DNA from: Anaerolineae bacterium
GTDB lineage: Bacteria; Chloroflexota; Anaerolineae; B4-G1
Assembly: GCA_016783285.1 (NCBI GenBank)
Contig: JADHWW010000084.1
Span: 1 to 8,286 of the forward strand
DNA length: 8,286 nt
Direction of reading: 5' to 3'
Both the position numbers and the translations under genes were made by a program. Below are positions 5,692-8,286 of this stretch, piece after piece (position 1 is the first letter of the stretch; each line of letters starts with the position of its first letter). The notes beneath the pieces were generated by a model. The model saw only the letters and a list, made by a program, of their open reading frames with translations. It made no database searches and was not told the DNA's origin.

Positions 5692-5977
5692 AGCGTGTCC
5701 TCCACTGACGCCGGACGAAGTGATCGTCATCTTGCTGGCCCGTGGCTTTACGCTCGATCGTGAGAGTGGTAGTCACGCTACGTACCAGGCGATCATCCGG
5801 GGGAAAAAGAGATCAGTTACTGTGGACAAGCATTACCTCCAATTCGACGTCCGCCGCATCAAGGATATGATTGCCCAATCTGGCTTTACGCGCAAAGAGT
5901 TCTACGGAAGCACCAAACGCACGGCTAAAAAGATCAACCTGCGAGCGAAAAAGTATCCCATCTCTATCGGAGAATAG
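5684..5977 (+). CDS. hicA: HicA-like toxin (predicted mRNA interferase)
   Basis: A 97-residue protein with the double-stranded RNA-binding-like HicA pattern. The first helix is LTPDEVIVILLARGF (about 8-22), then ESGSHATY with the predicted catalytic His31 in the GSH motif, a basic strand (GKKRSVTVD), and DVRRIKDMIAQSGFTRKEFYG as the second helix with the conserved end. HicA toxins cleave mRNA in a ribosome-independent way and are held inactive by HicB. It is longer than the common 60-80 residues because of a Lys-rich tail (TAKKINLRAKKYPISIGE). The ATG lies inside the end of hicB (ATGCCTAG overlap), so translation is probably coupled. Its TAG stop is directly followed by the lepB ATG. The catalytic His is intact, so nothing marks it as inactive. 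Confidence 0.82.
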   Translation: MPRACPPLTPDEVIVILLARGFTLDRESGSHATYQAIIRGKKRSVTVDKHYLQFDVRRIKDMIAQSGFTRKEFYGSTKRTAKKINLRAKKYPISIGE

Positions 5978-6529
5978 ATGACGGAAAACGAAGAACACTC
6001 CCCACGCGGATTAGGGCGCTGGCTGCTACAGGCACTGTGCGAGGTAGCCGAGACACTCATCCCCGCAGTCGCCATCGCCTTGGTCATCAACATTTTCCTG
6101 GCCCAGGCCACCCAGGTGCTGGGTCAGAGTATGGAACCGAACCTGCACACCGCCCAGCGGGTGGTAGTGGAGAAGGTGACGTATCGCTTTGTCCACGGCC
6201 CACGTCGAGGTGACATCGTCGTGCTTGACCTGTCACAACAAAAAGAGATGCTGATCAAACGCGTGCTAGGGCTGCCGGGGGAGACTATCGAGGTGCGCGG
6301 CGGAGAGGTGTACATCGAAGGCGAACAGGTAGATGAGCCCTGGGCGGTAAGACCAGGTGGAGGCAATTACGGCCCACACACTATCCCCCCGTTGCACGTC
6401 TTCGTCCTGGGCGACAACCGGGGCGCTTCTAACGACTCACGCAATTTCGGGCCCGTGCCCATCGATCACGTCGTGGGCCACGCCTGGTTTTCGTACTGGC
6501 CCCCGGAGTACGTCGGCTTCGTCGAGTAG
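5978..6529 (+). CDS. lepB: Signal peptidase I
   Basis: A 183-residue type I (SipS-like) leader peptidase that removes signal peptides from exported proteins on the outer face of the cytoplasmic membrane. A single N-terminal membrane anchor covers about residues 24-43 (AETLIPAVAIALVINIFLAQ). The catalytic Ser-Lys pair is visible: Ser51 in GQSMEPNL and Lys94 in LIKRVLGLPGE. The downstream signature box LGDNRGASNDSRNFGPVP is complete. Length suits the short bacillus-type enzymes, without the large insertions of E. coli LepB. The start ATG immediately follows the hicA stop (0 nt) with GGAG at 5969-5972, so it seems translationally coupled to the toxin gene. No separate promoter is evident. A strong hairpin follows 20 nt after its stop. 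Confidence 0.95.
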   Translation: MTENEEHSPRGLGRWLLQALCEVAETLIPAVAIALVINIFLAQATQVLGQSMEPNLHTAQRVVVEKVTYRFVHGPRRGDIVVLDLSQQKEMLIKRVLGLPGETIEVRGGEVYIEGEQVDEPWAVRPGGGNYGPHTIPPLHVFVLGDNRGASNDSRNFGPVPIDHVVGHAWFSYWPPEYVGFVE

Positions 6530-6549
6530 GGTACGAGACCCGCACATAC

Positions 6550-6578
6550 GACAGGCCGGGCGAGATGCCCGGCCTGTC
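6550..6578 (+). terminator. Rho-independent-like terminator after lepB
   Basis: A perfect 12-bp GC-rich stem (GACAGGCCGGGC 6550-6561 with GCCCGGCCTGTC 6567-6578) and a 5-nt loop, followed by TTGT. The U-tract is short, but the position 20 nt after lepB and the stem strength support termination of the hicBA-lepB unit. Confidence 0.7.
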
Positions 6579-6634
6579 TTGTACAGGGGCATACGGGCGC
6601 AATCATCCGCCCTCCACCCTGCTGATTATCCGGC

Positions 6635-6645
6635 GGGGTGCTCAC
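6635..6645. repeat. Left target-site duplication of the miniature element
   Basis: GGGGTGCTCAC, the left of two direct copies flanking the element. The right copy is at 6840-6850. Ten bases (GGGTGCTCAC) lie fully outside the inverted ends; the eleventh G is shared with the end of the right terminal repeat. Confidence 0.85.
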
Positions 6646-6840
6646 CATGCGCGTCAACCTAACGCTGTGATTGTAAAAAGCGCCGGTCGAGTAGCGCCCG
6701 AAGGGTGCGTATCGAGACCAAGCGGCTTTGTAAGACCCGCTCCCTTGGTCTCGATACGCCTGGTTTCGACAGGCTCAACCCAAGCCGCTCCGCTACGGGC
6801 TACTCGACCAGCGGTCGCTAGTCTTAGGTTGACGCGCATG
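6646..6840. mobile_element. 195-bp non-autonomous transposon-like element (MITE) with 17-bp inverted ends
   Basis: The ends are perfect inverted copies, CATGCGCGTCAACCTAA (6646-6662) and TTAGGTTGACGCGCATG (6824-6840), flanked by 10-11-bp direct repeats. No transposase or plausible gene is inside. Internally there are nested palindromes: GGTCGAGTAGC (6685-6695) with GCTACTCGACC (6799-6809), and GCGTATCGAGACCAAG (6707-6722) with its exact 16-bp complement (6744-6759). The motif TTCGACAGGCTCA (6765-6777), a type of dispersed repeat also seen near 5286-5298, lies between. The inner part recalls GTCGAGTAGC/GTATCGAGACC dispersed palindromes that I associate with actinobacteria (from memory). The 10-11-bp duplication would fit mobilisation by an IS4-superfamily-like transposase elsewhere in the genome (inference). 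Confidence 0.85.
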
Positions 6841-6850
6841 GGGTGCTCAC
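6840..6850. repeat. Right target-site duplication, containing the stop codon of the minus-strand gene
   Basis: GGGGTGCTCAC again. On the minus strand its TCA (6847-6849) is the TGA stop of the DUF5666-like gene. Joining the sequence left of 6635 to one copy and the sequence from 6851 gives the likely empty site. Confidence 0.85.
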
Positions 6851-8157
6851 TCGCCGCCCAATACCCCCACACCCGTAGCCTGTAGTGTCCCGTCCTCGTT
6901 CCACGTTCCCCGGGCGCTGACCGGATCGCCCGCCTCGATATCGTCGAGACCAGGATCCTCTACACCGGGCACGCGGTACTCTGTCTCGTCATCCACCAGC
7001 ATCGTCACCGGGCCGTGCAGGGTACCGAGAACGAGACTTTCGGTCCCGACGCTGATGGCGCGCCCGCGCACGACGCCGGGTTGGCCCGGCCGGCGGCCAC
7101 CGCGCACGCTAACACCGATGGCACTGAATGTCGCCTCATCCTCCCACGTGCCAGCCGCGATCACCCGATCGCCGATCTCGACGTCTGCCAGCGTGGGTTC
7201 CTCCATACCAGGGACGCGAAAGACGGTGCCGGCATCGGTGAGGACGTTCACCGTCCCGCCGAGGGTTTCGAGCACCAGTATAGTTCCCTCAACGGCGGCC
7301 ACCTCACCGTCCAGACGTGCTACCTGCTCCGGTAGTACGACCACAAGTGTAGCCCGTACCGTGCCATCCTCCTCGCGCACACCTTCACCAGTGATTTTGT
7401 CGCCCACCTGCAAGTCGGCGATGGAGGGGTTTTCCACACCCGGCACGCGGAACTCGGTTGTCTCATCGGTCAGCACCTGGATCTCTCGACCAAGCTGGCG
7501 GCCACGGGCGGTGCGAACGGTGAAGGTATCCCTTTCGATAGCCAGCACCTCGCCCCGCAGATGACCTTGGCGCGGCCCAGGCTGCGGCACAGTGACCACC
7601 TGCGCTAGTAAACTGCCATCCGGGTTGAGTGTCCCCCTGGCGACGATTCTCATCCCCACCTCCAGGTCGTCCGGGCCGGGATCTTCCACGTCGGGGATGC
7701 GGTACACGGTTTCATCGTCCACGCCGACGGTGGCCGGACCGTGGCCGGTCTCGACCGTCAAGGTGTCGGCGCCGATGGCGGACAATTTGCCGGCCACGGG
7801 CAAGACGCGATCAGTCTCCACCCGCGCCACACCAAAGGCGTGGAAGGTGTTCCCCTCTTCCCACCATCCGGCTGCGCCCAGGTAATCGCCGGTGACCAGA
7901 TCGTCCAGGCCGGGGTCTTCCACGCCAGGGATGCGAAAGATGGTGTTGGCGTCAGTGACGACGGCCACCGGGCCGACAGGCGTGGCGAGCGTCAGCGTCT
8001 CGCCTGCGATGGCCTCAATCACGCCGTAGACTCGCGCGCCCCGTCGAGTGCGCGGGTCGGTTCCAGGGCCGCCGGTCTGCGCTGCCGCGATTCCCACGGA
8101 GCCGAACGCCAACGCTACAATCGTGATGCCAGCCAGTAGTGCAAGTTTCGTGTTCAT
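6847..8157 (-). CDS. Secreted protein with five DUF5666-like repeats
   Basis: A 436-residue, acidic, presumably exported protein. Residues 1-27 are a typical signal peptide (basic MNTK, hydrophobic core, likely cleavage near IAAA-Q). The rest is five repeats of about 73-77 residues (about 41-113, 119-191, 199-275, 280-352, 361-433). Each has a strand-rich GxVxAIxxxTLTVxT part, a TDDET part, a central [FY]R[IV]P[GD][VM]E[DEN]P motif (74-82, 152-160, 236-244, 313-321, 394-402), a [LVI]xxGD segment and a final GTWxEDGTxxAxxV hairpin. This resembles DUF5666 beta-barrel or OB-like repeats, whose biochemical role is not established. There is no lipobox, sortase motif or membrane anchor. The start ATG has AAAGGAG 4 nt upstream. 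It converges with lepB, and its stop lies inside the target duplication of a miniature element, which left the coding frame intact. Confidence 0.85.
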   Translation of the reverse strand: MNTKLALLAGITIVALAFGSVGIAAAQTGGPGTDPRTRRGARVYGVIEAIAGETLTLATPVGPVAVVTDANTIFRIPGVEDPGLDDLVTGDYLGAAGWWEEGNTFHAFGVARVETDRVLPVAGKLSAIGADTLTVETGHGPATVGVDDETVYRIPDVEDPGPDDLEVGMRIVARGTLNPDGSLLAQVVTVPQPGPRQGHLRGEVLAIERDTFTVRTARGRQLGREIQVLTDETTEFRVPGVENPSIADLQVGDKITGEGVREEDGTVRATLVVVLPEQVARLDGEVAAVEGTILVLETLGGTVNVLTDAGTVFRVPGMEEPTLADVEIGDRVIAAGTWEDEATFSAIGVSVRGGRRPGQPGVVRGRAISVGTESLVLGTLHGPVTMLVDDETEYRVPGVEDPGLDDIEAGDPVSARGTWNEDGTLQATGVGVLGGE

Positions 8158-8229
8158 CTGTCTCCTTTACTTGTGTGATGTGATGGTTACGCCCAGTGCC
8201 GGTTACGTCCGGCGCGGGCAACTGTGTAT

Positions 8230-8261
8230 ATTATCGGGCATACTTGTTACCCGAAAATCAA
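8230..8261 (-). promoter_or_regulatory. Possible promoter of the DUF5666-like gene
   Basis: On the minus strand the AT-rich stretch holds GATAAT (8230-8235), a good -10 candidate, with TTGATT (8256-8261) upstream, but their 20-bp spacing is too long for a standard sigma70 promoter. TTTACA (8267-8272) with TAACAA 17 bp on is an alternative. The region 8158-8286 otherwise shows only a small GCCGG/CCGGC hairpin in the leader. Confidence 0.25.
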
Positions 8262-8286
8262 CTGGGTGTAAAATCCATGTAAAGCG

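Noticed and set aside
7015..8139. Several plus-strand frames of about 90-170 codons opposite the DUF5666-like gene
   Set aside because: They are Ser/Pro/Arg-rich translations of the antisense strand; the repeat protein with signal peptide and Shine-Dalgarno site is on the minus strand.

Overview
The window looks like chromosomal DNA from a GC-rich bacterium, most likely a member of the Chloroflexota (Anaerolineae-like). That placement is an inference. It rests on the protein style (a PNPase with an Arg/Gly-rich tail, a secreted multi-repeat DUF5666-like protein) and on intergenic regions crowded with short dispersed palindromes. No rRNA or tRNA gene, CRISPR array, or transposase gene is visible.

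Layout. Minus strand, left: a class I SAM-dependent methyltransferase cut by the left edge (1-595), preceded by a MurJ/MviN-family lipid flippase (635-2230). The two are 39 nt apart and probably co-transcribed, and a near-consensus promoter for the methyltransferase lies across the 3' end of murJ. The murJ leader (about 2231-2323) holds four 16-bp tandem repeats and a run of eight G on the transcribed strand. Divergent from murJ, on the plus strand, is the conserved rpsO-pnp pair: ribosomal protein S15 (2537-2806) and polynucleotide phosphorylase (3046-5211), both with GTG starts chosen by their Shine-Dalgarno sites. The divergent promoter region holds a REP-like palindrome doublet. The rpsO-pnp spacer holds a perfect 14-bp hairpin, a third REP-like unit, and a long imperfect stem just before pnp that recalls the RNase III-processed pnp leader of enterobacteria.

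After pnp comes a 113-bp structured element with 11-bp inverted ends, then three tightly packed plus-strand genes. These are a HicB-like antitoxin (5356-5691), a HicA-like toxin (5684-5977, overlapping hicB by 8 nt) and signal peptidase I (5978-6529, starting directly after the hicA stop). A GC-rich hairpin (6550-6578) ends this unit. Converging from the right on the minus strand is a secreted protein built of five DUF5666-like repeats (6847-8157). A 195-bp miniature transposon-like element (6646-6840), with 17-bp inverted ends and a 10-11-bp target duplication, has inserted exactly at its stop codon.

How the genes work together: murJ, the methyltransferase and lepB are envelope and secretion functions. 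rpsO-pnp is a translation and RNA-decay unit that in other bacteria is autoregulated through RNA structure. The hicBA pair is an accessory toxin-antitoxin module lodged upstream of the normally essential lepB, so lepB expression may be tied to the module. I see no single obviously new multi-gene system. The most interesting signals are the structured and repetitive non-coding elements, the hicBA-lepB coupling, the divergent MurJ cavity and the insertion at the stop codon.
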